64,000 nt of DNA from Vallitalea longa (GCF_027923465.1 NZ_BRLB01000001.1:1-64000); one strand, 5' to 3'. Shown: positions 34,784 through 44,204, numbered from the stretch's first letter. The notes: a model not told the origin generated them from the letters alone. Translations and numbers: made by a program.

Positions 34784-35248
34784 CTAAAATACATCAATTT
34801 GCTTAGAACTCTCATTCGCTACCTCAACTAATGGTCCCTTGACCAAACAATCAAATGCAATATTACTACCACGAACAATTAGTAGTTTATCATCTATACT
34901 CAAATCAAAATGGTTCTTGATATCCTCTGTCAATACAATATGTTTTTCATCAATCATTTCTATATGACAATAACTTTTGCCTTTATATGATATAATTTTA
35001 CCTAATGATTCTTCTGTCTCCAATTCTGGATTATTTTCAATTATTCTTGATAACTTAGAATTTTTTAGAGTTTCTATCCCAGTTATACAAAAACCTCCTG
35101 AAATTTTACTGCTTGTAAATAAAATAAGACCTGATTGTTCTATCAATTTATATTCTTCTACAGTTTCTTTTGGAAAACAGAACTTATTATCATCTTTGAT
35201 GACAGACCAACCGAATACAAATTTTCCTTGATGCCTAAGTTGTGGCAT
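34784..35248 (-). CDS. hypothetical protein with AbrB-like C-terminal part
   Basis: The 154-residue soluble protein starts MPQLRHQGKFVFGWSVIKDD. Residues near 30-55 read FPKETVEEYKLIEQSGLILFTSSK, and the C-terminus has LTEDIKNHFDLSIDDKLLIVRGSNIAFDCLVKGPL, which resembles the swapped-hairpin AbrB/SpoVT fold. A regulatory role is possible but the family was not recognised with certainty. TGAGGAGTTGAGA precedes the ATG. A truncated reading frame lies directly upstream on the same strand. Confidence 0.6.
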   Translation of the reverse strand: MPQLRHQGKFVFGWSVIKDDNKFCFPKETVEEYKLIEQSGLILFTSSKISGGFCITGIETLKNSKLSRIIENNPELETEESLGKIISYKGKSYCHIEMIDEKHIVLTEDIKNHFDLSIDDKLLIVRGSNIAFDCLVKGPLVEVANESSKQIDVF

Positions 35249-35291
35249 ATTCTCAACTCCTCATTATCATTCTTTTTAGATTATTTATAGC

Positions 35292-35480
35292 CTATTCCCT
35301 CATTTTCTCAATCAACGCTATCTGTGCTTCAAGTCCTTGTTTATATATCACTAATAAATCAAGCCTAGCTTTTAATAAACAATTAACTTCGTCTCTATCA
35401 ATAGTTGTTATAAAAAAAACTGCAATCGAAAAAGGAATAGGGTCATATCCAAATTTCGAATTGTTGCGTAGACCGTTGAA
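35292..35480 (-). pseudogene. truncated or frameshifted small gene
   Basis: A minus-strand frame of about 62 codons is clearly coding-like at its end (TTIDRDEVNCLLKARLDLLV, then GLEAQIALIEKMRE and stop at 35292) but has no ATG, GTG or TTG start. An ATG in the next frame (MTLFLFRLQFF) meets it at an 8-T run near 35412-35419, so a one-base slip could join them. It ends 44 bp before the gene at 35248. The function is unknown. Confidence 0.4.
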
Positions 35481-35501
35481 TTAGCGGTTTTAATTATTTT
35501 A

Positions 35502-36308
35502 TTATGGCTTCTTCCAAAATTCATTTGCACACGAAACATAATGCTCTTCAATAGTGTAATTATCTTTTTGGGTATATATTATTTTATCTTTGTTAAAATA
35601 ATCCATTGGATTAAGGAAGTAACGAATTTTATCAGTATTATTTGACTCAAAATTGAATTCATAATTACTATAACAATCTAGTTGAAATAAATTCTTTGTC
35701 ATATATTTAAAATAATCTTTCTTAGTAACTAACTCTCCATCATAATATGCTTCATTAATTGTTATTTCTTTATCTTCAATTATAGCTTGACCCAATTCCT
35801 GAAGACTTAGTAATTCATTATTCTCTTTGCAGTAAATTCCCATACTTGCATCTAAAAATACCCATTTATCAAGGTCATATGAATAAATTACATTAACCAC
35901 ATGACAATCTGTAAAATCAAAGCCTATAGGTCTACATGTTATATACCTAGATTTAAACCCCATGGATAGAAATACTTCATTCATAGCTATAGAAATCAAT
36001 CTGCAATTAACCCCTTCTTCATCATTTATACACTGTTTTAGGATATCAATTGCATTTCGATCACCTTTCGGATATATAGACCCATCATGAATAGTATTCT
36101 TATTAAACCAATTAAATAAATTTAAAATACGTGATACTTCATTTCCATCTCCTGCAACTTCCATAAGGTTATATTTATTCCTTAATTTTCTCAAATTAAT
36201 ATCATTACATGATTGATAATTAAAGTCCATCTTTTCTTTTTTCTCTGGACTATAGTCTCTAAATTTTTTTAACAAATATAGATATTCTTCGTAATATTTT
36301 TCATGCAT
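35502..36308 (-). CDS. transglutaminase-like protein
   Basis: The 268-residue protein carries the transglutaminase-like triad in order: Cys in GVNCRLISIAMNEVFLSMGFKSRYI, His in DCHVVNVIYSYDLDKW and Asp in VFLDASMGIYCKEN. No signal peptide was seen, so it is probably cytoplasmic. Members act as peptidases or remain uncharacterised. The start at 36308 is preferred over an ATG two codons upstream because AGGGGG then lies eight bases away. Neighbours give no functional clue. Confidence 0.78.
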   Translation of the reverse strand: MHEKYYEEYLYLLKKFRDYSPEKKEKMDFNYQSCNDINLRKLRNKYNLMEVAGDGNEVSRILNLFNWFNKNTIHDGSIYPKGDRNAIDILKQCINDEEGVNCRLISIAMNEVFLSMGFKSRYITCRPIGFDFTDCHVVNVIYSYDLDKWVFLDASMGIYCKENNELLSLQELGQAIIEDKEITINEAYYDGELVTKKDYFKYMTKNLFQLDCYSNYEFNFESNNTDKIRYFLNPMDYFNKDKIIYTQKDNYTIEEHYVSCANEFWKKP

Positions 36309-36488
36309 TAACATTTCCCCCTACCTTCTAAACATATTAAATAAGTAATTTTTTATATAGTCATCTAATGTTCTATAAAATATCAATGTGTTATTATTAG
36401 ATAATTATATATCTTTATTTTACTATGGGGTTTAATTCATGTCAAAAAAATGCTTTAAATATAGAATATTAAGAAAATAGATAGGAAT

Positions 36489-36683
36489 TTATACTTTTTT
36501 AATATTTACCTGTTTACTCTTATCTACTCCTTTCTCAACTTCCAATATGTACTCATCTAGCTCATTACTTATTTTAACTATTTTTTCCTTAAATAAATTA
36601 TTCTCACATATGTTGTCATCAAAAATTTTACATAACCTATTAACTTTAACTTTTAAATCAGTTTTTCCATTTATTTTATACAT
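36489..36683 (-). CDS. Spo0E-like aspartyl-phosphate phosphatase
   Basis: The 64-residue protein contains ISNELDEYILEVEKG, fitting the SxELDxxI motif of Spo0E-type phosphatases that dephosphorylate Spo0A-P. It is preceded by a helix with KVNRLCKIFDDNI. The start at 36683 follows AGAGGTGAT. It is divergent from the XRE regulator at 36809. This supports a spore-forming host. The match is short, so the family call is moderate. Confidence 0.6.
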   Translation of the reverse strand: MYKINGKTDLKVKVNRLCKIFDDNICENNLFKEKIVKISNELDEYILEVEKGVDKSKQVNIKKV

Positions 36684-36808
36684 CATATCACCTCTTATGA
36701 CTTATTTTATATCTTTAGTGACATTTTTGCAACAAAAGGCTATTATATTTTTAGACTTTTATAGATAAAATTCTATTACAGGCTAATAATATAGAAGAGG
36801 TGTTTGTG

Positions 36809-37141
36809 TTGAACAAAGAAAATCTATCAGAAACAATAGGCCATCGCATAATGATCAGAAGAAAGCAACTAGGCTATACACAGGAACAAGCAGCAGAAAA
36901 ATCCAACCTTAGCCACCAATTTTTTTCAACTGTCGAGACAGGAAAAAAGAATCTTAGAGCAGAAAGTATCATAAAAGTTTCTAATGCACTAAATGTTAGT
37001 ACAGATTATTTGTTGTTAGGCACTACTAATAAAAAAGACTTTGATAATATTTCTAATATTATTTCTGAACTAAATGGAAAAGAATTGCATTGCTTGGAAG
37101 AGATAATAAAAAATTATATTATTGCGTTGGGATATAAATAA
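36809..37141 (+). CDS. XRE family helix-turn-helix regulator
   Basis: The protein is about 110 residues. The HTH reads IGHRIMIRRKQLGYTQEQAAEKSNLSHQFFSTVETGKKNLRAESIIKVSNALNVSTDYLL, a full Cro/CI domain. The C-terminal part DFDNISNIISELNGKELHCLEEIIKNYI is typical of small clostridial regulators related to sporulation or competence. The TTG at 36809 is chosen because the GAGGTG site lies seven bases upstream; GTG at 36806 is an alternative. It is divergent from the Spo0E-like gene, which it may control. Confidence 0.88.
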   Translation: MNKENLSETIGHRIMIRRKQLGYTQEQAAEKSNLSHQFFSTVETGKKNLRAESIIKVSNALNVSTDYLLLGTTNKKDFDNISNIISELNGKELHCLEEIIKNYIIALGYK

Positions 37142-37156
37142 ATATTTCAATATAAT

Positions 37157-37240
37157 AAGAACCTATCTATTCGCTTTTCTTATAGTATAAAATTCTTCAA
37201 TATCATACTTAAGAAATTTAGTGATAGGTTCTTTTTATTA
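37157..37240 (+). terminator. terminator-like inverted repeat with a long loop
   Basis: AAGAACCTATC at 37157-37167 pairs with GATAGGTTCTT at 37223-37233, followed by a T-run. The loop is 55 bases, longer than usual. It ends the XRE gene transcript. Confidence 0.6.
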
Positions 37241-37416
37241 TTTATAGGAAATAATCACTTTAATAAAAGCTAACTATTTAAAACAATATAAATTAATGCT
37301 TATGGTTCATTAAAATAAAAAACCCTAATTCTATTATTTGAGTAAAATTAGGGATAAATCCATTTTTAAAATTTACATATTTATGTATAACTATTAAATA
37401 ATAATATTTGAGCTTA

Positions 37417-39393
37417 TCATAATTGAAACTTTTCTATTAGTTGTTCCATTGTAGTTGCAATGTCAGCCAATTTTTCTGTGGACCTAGATATTTCTTCCAT
37501 AGAAGCAGTTTGTTCTTCAACAGAAGCACTTACTTCTTCAGTCGACGCAGCTGATTCTTGGGTGACACCATTTATTTCCTCAACAAATGAAAATGCTTTT
37601 TCTTTATTTTCACTTATTTGAACTAATGATTCATTAAGCTTCCTAAATAATTCGATTGTTTTTTTAGTAGAATTCTCAATCACATCATATGTTGAAATAG
37701 TTTCATCTAAGTAATTATCAACATTATTAACGATTTCACCTGCTTTAGCCATATTATTATTGGTAACTACAATTTCTTTAGTCATTTTGTTTAATATATC
37801 TGATATATCTTCTGTCGCTTCTTTTGTATCATCCGCCAATTTACTTATCTGTTCTGCTACAACTGCAAAGCCCTTACCAGCATCACCTGCTCTTGCAGCT
37901 TCAATAGTAGCATTAAGAGCTAATAGATTAGTTTGATTAGCTACATTGGATATGGTTATCAATATGTTTTCTATTAACTTAGATTGTTCTGCTAACTCTT
38001 CTGTATTACTATTCACTTTGTTAGCCACATCCATATTCAAGACATATTCTTCTTTTAATTTTTCTATCACTTTTCTACCTTGTATGTTAACTTCCTTTAC
38101 CTTGCTGGTTCCACTATTGACTGTAATAGATAATTGTTGGGACTCTGCAATTAAATCACCTAATTCAGATAATTCCTTAACAACATTATCTGATTTTCTA
38201 GCTTGAATAGTAGCGCCATCTGCAATTACTTCTACTGCTTTTGCTATTTCCTCTGCCGTAGAAGCATTTTCACCTATTGTATTAGACAATTTTTTTGAAG
38301 AATCCTTGAGTTGTATTGAATAATTTGAAATATCATTTAGTATTCTCTTGACATTATTAGTTATTATTTCAAATGCTTTTCCTAACTCACCTATTTCATC
38401 ATTTCTTTTCATTATCTTATCAGGTACACTAACTGTTAAATCCAATTTTGATAATGAAATTGCATGTTTAGTTGCAAGGGCAATAGGTTTTGAAAACAAA
38501 TTTCCTATAAAATATATGATTACTACTCCTATTAATAATGAAATTACAATTAAACATATTAAATTATTTCTTAATTTTGTTACATCAGACAATGAATCAC
38601 TTTTAAGAGAATTAATAGCTATACTCCAACCAGTATCACCTATGGGGTGATATCCGCAGTAGTATGTTTTGCCTTCAAAATTGTATTCATCTGTACCTAT
38701 TTCTCCTTGCACCATTTTACTAATTACGGCTGTCAAGTCACTTTCTTCATTACTTAATACACGATCTTGATTTGATACAATATCAATATTATTACTAGCC
38801 ATGATATTTCCATTTTGATTCACCACATAAGCTACACCGTTTGCATTACTCATAATATTATTTATTGAATTATTAAGATACTCCGGTTTTAGAAAACCAA
38901 CTATAATCCCATCTATATCATTATTTTTTATTGGTGATGACACAAAATATTCCATACTATCCATAATGTCACTATCTCTCAATTCACTGAAATATGTATT
39001 TTCTTTCATAGCTTCCTTAAAGTATTCTCTATCACTTACATCTGCTGTTTCACCATTAGTAAAATGTGCAGTCCCATTTTTATCTACAATAAACATACCT
39101 GAAAATATAGGATTTCCCTTTACTTCTTTTTCAATAGCATCTTTTTGTACTTTCCAATCTAAAGACTTAATTACATTTCTTTTGGCTATACCATCCATTA
39201 TAGCTTTTGCAATATTAATTTCTGATTCAATATATCTACTATAACCTTGAGCTAGTTCTATTAATTCATTGTCAACTGTACCTTTTAATGCATTAATTGA
39301 TGATACAGAGGCTAATACTCCAATACCACCACTAATTATTACTATTATTATAGTAAAATATGTCATTAATTTAAATTTTATACTTTTAAGCAT
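37417..39393 (-). CDS. methyl-accepting chemotaxis protein with Cache sensor
   Basis: The 658-residue membrane receptor has transmembrane helices near 10-32 and 278-300 flanking an extracellular double-Cache sensor ([44 protein letters not shown]). A HAMP region ([15 protein letters not shown]) is followed by the signalling domain with the conserved tip [19 protein letters not shown] and [28 protein letters not shown]. It feeds a CheA-CheW array not encoded here. The ligand is probably a small organic molecule bound by Cache, not predictable. GGGAGGAA precedes the ATG. Confidence 0.93.
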   Translation of the reverse strand: MLKSIKFKLMTYFTIIIVIISGGIGVLASVSSINALKGTVDNELIELAQGYSRYIESEINIAKAIMDGIAKRNVIKSLDWKVQKDAIEKEVKGNPIFSGMFIVDKNGTAHFTNGETADVSDREYFKEAMKENTYFSELRDSDIMDSMEYFVSSPIKNNDIDGIIVGFLKPEYLNNSINNIMSNANGVAYVVNQNGNIMASNNIDIVSNQDRVLSNEESDLTAVISKMVQGEIGTDEYNFEGKTYYCGYHPIGDTGWSIAINSLKSDSLSDVTKLRNNLICLIVISLLIGVVIIYFIGNLFSKPIALATKHAISLSKLDLTVSVPDKIMKRNDEIGELGKAFEIITNNVKRILNDISNYSIQLKDSSKKLSNTIGENASTAEEIAKAVEVIADGATIQARKSDNVVKELSELGDLIAESQQLSITVNSGTSKVKEVNIQGRKVIEKLKEEYVLNMDVANKVNSNTEELAEQSKLIENILITISNVANQTNLLALNATIEAARAGDAGKGFAVVAEQISKLADDTKEATEDISDILNKMTKEIVVTNNNMAKAGEIVNNVDNYLDETISTYDVIENSTKKTIELFRKLNESLVQISENKEKAFSFVEEINGVTQESAASTEEVSASVEEQTASMEEISRSTEKLADIATTMEQLIEKFQL

Positions 39394-39768
39394 ATTTATT
39401 CCTCCCTGTATATCTCTGTTATTAATAGTTACTTTTAAGTATATAAAAATGTAAATTTATGAATTAAAATTAATCACTTTATGTCATAATTAATATTGCC
39501 TATATATTGTGTAATTGCAATATATTAATATTATTGGTAAAAACTAAGTTTACTTTACTAATATGAAATATCCCTGCATAATATCATTTTTCATAAAGCA
39601 ATTAATATTTTTAGCAACTATATAGATTAAAATGCAAACTATTTAGAGCATATTACTTATTATACCATAAAAAAACCAATCTATAAAGAGTAATTACTCT
39701 TGTTAGTTGCTTATTAAAAGTAGTAATTTATCATATCCTATTATTATAGAAGGAGGTGTATTCTTTTA
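39394..39768. other. intergenic region between chemoreceptor and XRE gene
   Basis: This 375-bp AT-rich divergent gap holds the promoters of both neighbours. Only weak -10-like sequences and the AGGAGGTG site before 39769 can be pointed to. No RNA gene, strong hairpin or repeat was seen. Confidence 0.4.
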
Positions 39769-40110
39769 ATGAATAATAAAATCATTGATTTAAATATTTT
39801 AGGAAAAAATATTAAGCAATATAGAATACAAAAAGAACTAACTCAAGAAAAACTTGCTGGTTTAACAGGACTCTCAATCCAGTACATCGGAAATATTGAA
39901 AGAGGTAATACAACAGCTTCTTTAGAAACGATCATGAAAATCTGCTTAGCTTTAGAAATAACACCGAATCAATTGTTAATAACTTCATCCAGTACTACTC
40001 CTAATGCATTAGCTGAACAAATAATAGACTCTTTATCAGATAAATCCCCTGAATTTCTTAAACATATAATTGCATATATAGAATTTCTGCAAAAACGCGA
40101 ACCGTTTTAA
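39769..40110 (+). CDS. XRE family helix-turn-helix regulator
   Basis: The 113-residue protein has the Cro/CI HTH LGKNIKQYRIQKELTQEKLAGLTGLSIQYIGNIERGNTTASLETIMKICLALEITPNQLL. The C-terminal tail ADEQIIDSLS-like (LAEQIIDSLSDKSPEFLKHIIAYIEFLQK) resembles that of the regulator at 36809. GAAGGAGGTG precedes the ATG. It is convergent with the arsenic operon, separated by a terminator. Targets are unknown. Confidence 0.88.
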   Translation: MNNKIIDLNILGKNIKQYRIQKELTQEKLAGLTGLSIQYIGNIERGNTTASLETIMKICLALEITPNQLLITSSSTTPNALAEQIIDSLSDKSPEFLKHIIAYIEFLQKREPF

Positions 40111-40119
40111 CACCTTATC

Positions 40120-40163
40120 ATCCCCTAAATATAAGTATTTCAATACAAGTATATTTAGGGGAT
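40120..40163. terminator. bidirectional terminator between XRE gene and arsC
   Basis: Fourteen bases at 40120-40133 (ATCCCCTAAATATA) are perfectly complementary to 40150-40163, with A/T-rich flanks on both sides, between two convergent genes. Confidence 0.75.
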
Positions 40164-40172
40164 AAATTTTAA

Positions 40173-40580
40173 TTATATTACTAATTCTTCAGAAGCTATG
40201 CGTCTTGCCAAATCTTCTACTTTATCTTTTAGTATATCTCTAGTTTTTCTAAAATCTTCTATGGTACCACCAGATGGATCAATAAGTCCCCAGTCTTCAG
40301 TATGCTTACTAGGTAGATAAGGGCAATTGACATTACACCCCATTTTAATTACAATATCAATATCATTGGGTATATCTGTTAATAACTTAGGTTTATGACT
40401 ACTTATATCTATACCAACTTCTTTCATAACTTGTACAGCCATAGGCTTTACTTGTGGATAATTTTCTGTACCTGCTGAATATACATCCATGACATTTTTA
40501 TCAAGACTCTTCGCCCATCCCTCTGCCATTTGGCTTCTACATGAATTGTGAACGCAAACAAATGCAACTTTATATTTCAT
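40173..40580 (-). CDS. arsC: arsenate reductase, low-molecular-weight phosphatase type
   Basis: The 135-residue enzyme has the phosphatase loop CVHNSCRSQMAEGWA with nucleophile Cys near residue 13, the resolving cysteines in MGCNVNCPYLPSKH, and the DPSGGTIEDFRKTRDIL helix. It reduces arsenate to arsenite with thioredoxin as electron donor. The start at 40580 is set by GGAGGAGA seven to eight bases upstream. It is the last gene of the arsR-acr3-arsC operon, 38 bp after acr3. Confidence 0.93.
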   Translation of the reverse strand: MKYKVAFVCVHNSCRSQMAEGWAKSLDKNVMDVYSAGTENYPQVKPMAVQVMKEVGIDISSHKPKLLTDIPNDIDIVIKMGCNVNCPYLPSKHTEDWGLIDPSGGTIEDFRKTRDILKDKVEDLARRIASEELVI

Positions 40581-40617
40581 TACAATCTCCTCCATTTTTC
40601 AATTTGATTTTATACTA

Positions 40618-41682
40618 TTAAGAAATCTGTTTACCATCCCTAAACCAGTGCTTAGTCTTATTAGCGATATTAACAAGAGTTAGCATTACTGGCACTTCCA
40701 CCAATACTCCTACAACTGTTGCTAAAGTAGCACCTGACTCCAATCCAAATATTGATATTGAAACTGCTACCGCCAGTTCAAAAAAATTACTTGCTCCTAT
40801 CATACCTGCTGGTGCTGCAATATTATGTTTAAGTCTTAATAGTCTGGCAGAGCCATAAGCTAATAAGAAAATTAAAAAAGTCTGGATTATGAGAGGTATA
40901 GCAATCAGTAAAATATGAATTGGATTATTAATAATAATTTCACCTTGAAAAGAGAATATCATTATTAATGTTAGTAGCAATCCAATAATGGTAGTACTAT
41001 TGAATTTCTTAAGAAATATATTCTCGTAATAATCGATCCCTTTTATTTTGATAATATATTTTCTGGATAGATACCCTGCTATTAGTGGTATCACTACAAA
41101 CAATACTACTGATAACAATAATGTATCATATGGAACCGGCACATCACTCACACCTAAAAGTATTGCAACTATGGGAGCAAATGCAAATAGTAGTATAATA
41201 TCATTTACTGCAACCTGAACCAAAGTATAAGCCGGATCACCTTTAGTGAGATGACTCCATACAAAAACCATTGCTGTACATGGCGCAGCTCCTAATAATA
41301 CTGCTCCAGCTAAATAATCTTCCGCTAAATTAGAATCAATGAAATTTCGAAATACGACCTTAAAGAAGAACATAGCTATAAGATACATTGTAAAGGGTTT
41401 GATTAACCAGTTAGTTATACAGGTTATCGCCAATCCTTTTGGTTTTTTGGTTGCTTTTACAATACTTGAAAAATCCACTTTCAACATCATCGGATATATC
41501 ATTAACCATATTAATATAGTAACTGGTATAGAAACTTTTGCATATTCAAATTCACTAAGTGTTTTTGGTATTAAAGGAAACCATTTACCAATTAATACAC
41601 CAATAACTATACATAGTGCAACCCAAATGGTTAGATATCTCCCAAAGAAATCCATTTTATTATTTGGTTTTTTATTGTCCAT
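40618..41682 (-). CDS. acr3: ACR3 family arsenite efflux carrier
   Basis: The 354-residue membrane protein has ten predicted transmembrane segments. Acr3 landmarks are CITNWLIKPFTMYLIAMFFF, GAVLLGAAPCTAMVFVWSHLTKGDPAYTLVQVAVNDIILLF with the essential Cys, and GMIGASNFFELAVAVSISIFGLESGATLATVVGVLVEVPVML. It exports arsenite using the proton gradient. It overlaps the arsR end by 11 bp, so translation is coupled, and arsC follows to supply arsenite. Confidence 0.95.
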   Translation of the reverse strand: MDNKKPNNKMDFFGRYLTIWVALCIVIGVLIGKWFPLIPKTLSEFEYAKVSIPVTILIWLMIYPMMLKVDFSSIVKATKKPKGLAITCITNWLIKPFTMYLIAMFFFKVVFRNFIDSNLAEDYLAGAVLLGAAPCTAMVFVWSHLTKGDPAYTLVQVAVNDIILLFAFAPIVAILLGVSDVPVPYDTLLLSVVLFVVIPLIAGYLSRKYIIKIKGIDYYENIFLKKFNSTTIIGLLLTLIMIFSFQGEIIINNPIHILLIAIPLIIQTFLIFLLAYGSARLLRLKHNIAAPAGMIGASNFFELAVAVSISIFGLESGATLATVVGVLVEVPVMLTLVNIANKTKHWFRDGKQIS

Positions 41683-42067
41683 TTTCCGGCTCCAATCTTA
41701 TTAATTTCAGTACTTTTTCTTTATCATCAGCTATTAGTTGACAATTGAAACATAATTCTTTGTATTTATCGTATCTTCTCATATCATTCAAAAATAATTT
41801 ATCTGTTTTGAACTTACTATCAAGATATTTAATCAATAATCTATTTTCTTCTTGAAATTCTTTGCTTAATTTATAATGAACCCATTGTGCCTTTTTAGAT
41901 GATGTAATGATTCCAGTATTTTTGAGTTTACTTAAATGTCTGGAAACATTTGATTGAGTCATTTCTAGTAGAACTTCAATCTCACATACACATAGCTCAT
42001 TATTAATCAACAGACTAATAATTCTTAACCTATTTTCATCCCCGAGGGTTTTAAATATTTCTACCAT
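41672..42067 (-). CDS. arsR: ArsR family arsenic-responsive repressor
   Basis: The 131-residue repressor has the ELCVCEIEVLLEMTQSNVSRHLSKLKNTGIITSSKKAQWVHYKL winged helix, with the ELCVCE Cys pair that senses As(III). The C-terminal extension has further Cys (ELCFNCQLI). It starts the arsenic operon; AAGGAGGTAAGCT lies just before the ATG. A large dyad at 42081-42108 sits directly upstream, in position for autorepression. Confidence 0.94.
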   Translation of the reverse strand: MVEIFKTLGDENRLRIISLLINNELCVCEIEVLLEMTQSNVSRHLSKLKNTGIITSSKKAQWVHYKLSKEFQEENRLLIKYLDSKFKTDKLFLNDMRRYDKYKELCFNCQLIADDKEKVLKLIRLEPENGQ

Positions 42068-42080
42068 AGCTTACCTCCTT

Positions 42081-42108
42081 ATATGATTATATTCAAATAT
42101 ACTCATAT
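42081..42108. promoter_or_regulatory. ArsR operator candidate
   Basis: ATATGA-T-TATATT-CA-AATATA-C-TCATAT is a 28-bp dyad, with both 6-bp inner and outer arms perfect, 14 bp upstream of the arsR start. Size and position fit an ArsR/SmtB site. Confidence 0.6.
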
Positions 42109-42181
42109 ATTATCATGAATTTTATCATAAATCAATAATAATTATTTATTTTTATTTTTCATAATATATTTATGTTTTTTA

Positions 42182-42236
42182 TTGACAACATACAAAACAA
42201 ATGATATTATATGGTTAATTAGTTAACCAACTAACC
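42182..42236 (+). promoter_or_regulatory. GntR-operon promoter with dyad operator over the start site
   Basis: TTGACA at 42182-42187 and TATTAT at 42205-42210 are 17 bp apart. A 24-bp near-palindrome at 42213-42236 (GGTTAATTAGTT / AACCAACTAACC, 20 of 24 symmetric) directly follows the -10 and covers the transcription start. This suits self-repression by the GntR protein encoded next. Confidence 0.8.
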
Positions 42237-42255
42237 ATATATGTATAAGCAGGTG

Positions 42256-42630
42256 ATGAAAATTAATATTAATACAAATAGTAATATCCCCATATTCAAT
42301 CAGATATCAAATATGCTAGAAGACTATATACTGGATGGAACGTATCAAGCTGATGAGGCTATAATATCTACAACTCAGCTATCTAAGTTGTTAAAGATCA
42401 ATCCAGCTACCGCAATAAAAGGAGTCAGTATTCTTACAGAACAAGGTATACTCTACAAACGACGTGGTATGGGAATGTACGTATCCAAGGAGGCCCAAGA
42501 TATAATTATGGAAAAAAGAAAAGCTTCACTCAAGAAAGATACCCTCAAAAGATTAATTCAAGAATGTAAAAAACTTAATATAACCAAACAAGCAATAATA
42601 ACTATGATTGAGGAGGATTGGGATGATTAA
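42256..42630 (+). CDS. GntR family (YtrA-type) regulator
   Basis: The protein is about 124 residues. The GntR winged helix reads IPIFNQISNMLEDYILDGTYQADEAIISTTQLSKLLKINPATAIKGVSILTEQGILYKRRGMGMYV. The short C-terminal tail is typical of the YtrA subfamily that represses adjacent ABC genes. Start choice is unsure: ATG 42241 lacks a ribosome binding site, ATG 42256 overlaps AGCAGGTGAT, and an ATT at 42262 has the ideal four-base gap from it. The gene overlaps the following ATPase gene by eight bases. Confidence 0.9.
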   Translation: MKININTNSNIPIFNQISNMLEDYILDGTYQADEAIISTTQLSKLLKINPATAIKGVSILTEQGILYKRRGMGMYVSKEAQDIIMEKRKASLKKDTLKRLIQECKKLNITKQAIITMIEEDWDD

Positions 42631-43468
42631 ATTCAATAATGTATCAAAAAACTATGGAAAAGTTCAAGCTCTCAAAAATATTGATCTTGATATTACGGAA
42701 AATAAAATATATTGTCTTCTAGGAGAAAATGGAGCTGGAAAAACTACATTTTTAAGATGTATCTCTGGTTTAACTCAAGTAAGCAACGGAGAATTATTAG
42801 TTAATAATTCAAAAGTCAATAAACTATATATGCCAGAAATTGTCTGCTTCGTTGAAGAAAGAGAAAATCATATTAATCTTAGAATTAAAGATCTAATAAA
42901 GCTTGCATCAGATTTTCAAGATAATTTTGATATTCAATTCGCTAAAGATATGATAGATAAATTTAATTTAAAACCAAATAAAAAGTTCAAACAGCTGTCA
43001 TTCGGTATGAAAACTATGGTTAATACTATAATAGGCCTAGCAAGTACTAATAAAATAGTATTATTTGATGAGCCTGTATTAGGTTTTGATGTTATTATGC
43101 GTAATAAATTCTATTCCTTATTAGAAGAAAGCTCTAAAAGACATCCAAAAATAATAATTGTATCTACTCACCTTATTGATGAGATCGCAAAAATAGCTGA
43201 AGATATTATTATAGTTCATGAAGGTTCTATATTACTGAATACAGATATACTTGATCTTCAAGAAAAATGTTACAGCGTTACTGGACTATCATCAGACGTT
43301 GATAGAGCTGTACAGGGCAAAAATATTGTTAACGTCAATAATATAGGAAAATTCAAAACAGTAACCATCTACGATACAAGAATTAAAAATAATGATAAAA
43401 TAGAAATCGCCAATATTGGTTTACAAGATTTCTTTGCTAATTTAATTGGAGGTGAAATCAATGAATAA
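42623..43468 (+). CDS. ABC transporter ATPase
   Basis: The 281-residue ATPase has Walker A GENGAGKTTFLR near residue 34, Walker B KIVLFDEPVLGFD and a signature region reading LSFGMKTMVN instead of the usual LSGGQ, as is common in YtrB/bacitracin-type subfamilies. The start at 42623 follows GAGGAGG inside the GntR gene. The C-terminal 80 residues are an accessory domain. With the next membrane protein it forms a GntR-controlled transporter, possibly for export of an antimicrobial or for envelope stress; the substrate is unknown. Confidence 0.9.
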   Translation: MIKFNNVSKNYGKVQALKNIDLDITENKIYCLLGENGAGKTTFLRCISGLTQVSNGELLVNNSKVNKLYMPEIVCFVEERENHINLRIKDLIKLASDFQDNFDIQFAKDMIDKFNLKPNKKFKQLSFGMKTMVNTIIGLASTNKIVLFDEPVLGFDVIMRNKFYSLLEESSKRHPKIIIVSTHLIDEIAKIAEDIIIVHEGSILLNTDILDLQEKCYSVTGLSSDVDRAVQGKNIVNVNNIGKFKTVTIYDTRIKNNDKIEIANIGLQDFFANLIGGEINE

Positions 43469-44138
43469 AGCTAAAAAAGTTGCTCAGTTCAACTTTAAAT
43501 ATGGATGTAAGGAAACTTACATAATCACAATCAGTATCGTTACATTTACAATAATAAGTATGATAATTAACTTTTTTTTAGGTCAATCTAATACAGAAAA
43601 CCAATCCATAGGAAATTTATTTGCACTTATTAACATTTTAGCTCCTATCTTCATTATCCTTAAATATTATAGGAAACTTATTAATATTGGTGCAAAAAAA
43701 CTTGATTTTTTCAAAGGTTGTATACTTAATTATATAGTATTCGCTGTAATTGTATCCATTATTAATATTTTATTTTATTATGTGATTGAGCCTCTAATTT
43801 GGGGCAGCAGTTTTAATATTTCTTTTTTACCAGCATTCGATTGGACTTCATCTGGTGTATTTGCCTGCTTTATTTATCAAACAGGATTTTATATACTGAT
43901 AAGTGTATTTATTCATACATTAGTATTGTATCAAAACATGTGGATTGGCTGGGTTGCTGACGTATTAATAATAACAATAATAAGCGTGTTTACTCCAATA
44001 GCTCCACTTAGACAAGTATTGATTACCTTTTTTAGAGCAACAACCCTCAATCCTAGTTTTATAATGCAGTTTATATGGGATATTCTTCTTGCAGGATTAT
44101 TGTATGTTTCAACATTGTATAACCTTTCAAAAAAATAA
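43461..44138 (+). CDS. ABC transporter membrane subunit
   Basis: The 225-residue protein has about six transmembrane segments (near 18-38, 55-72, 88-112, 130-155, 160-185, 200-220) and no recognised motif, as usual for permeases of this class. The start at 43461 follows GGAGGTGA and overlaps the ATPase stop by eight bases. It is the membrane partner of the preceding ATPase. A terminator follows at 44173. Confidence 0.75.
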   Translation: MNKAKKVAQFNFKYGCKETYIITISIVTFTIISMIINFFLGQSNTENQSIGNLFALINILAPIFIILKYYRKLINIGAKKLDFFKGCILNYIVFAVIVSIINILFYYVIEPLIWGSSFNISFLPAFDWTSSGVFACFIYQTGFYILISVFIHTLVLYQNMWIGWVADVLIITIISVFTPIAPLRQVLITFFRATTLNPSFIMQFIWDILLAGLLYVSTLYNLSKK

Positions 44139-44172
44139 AAATCAATATATAAATATTAAATTATTTCATATT

Positions 44173-44204
44173 AAAAACCTCTATAAATATCATAGAGGTT
44201 TTTA
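44173..44204. terminator. bidirectional terminator
   Basis: AAAAACCTCTAT at 44173-44184 pairs with ATAGAGGTTTTT at 44192-44203, with T/A runs on both sides, between the convergent ABC operon and the GH98 gene. Confidence 0.9.

Noticed and set aside
35242-35484. 80-codon plus-strand frame
   Set aside because: Overlaps the start of the gene at 35248 and the coding-like minus-strand fragment; no ribosome binding site.
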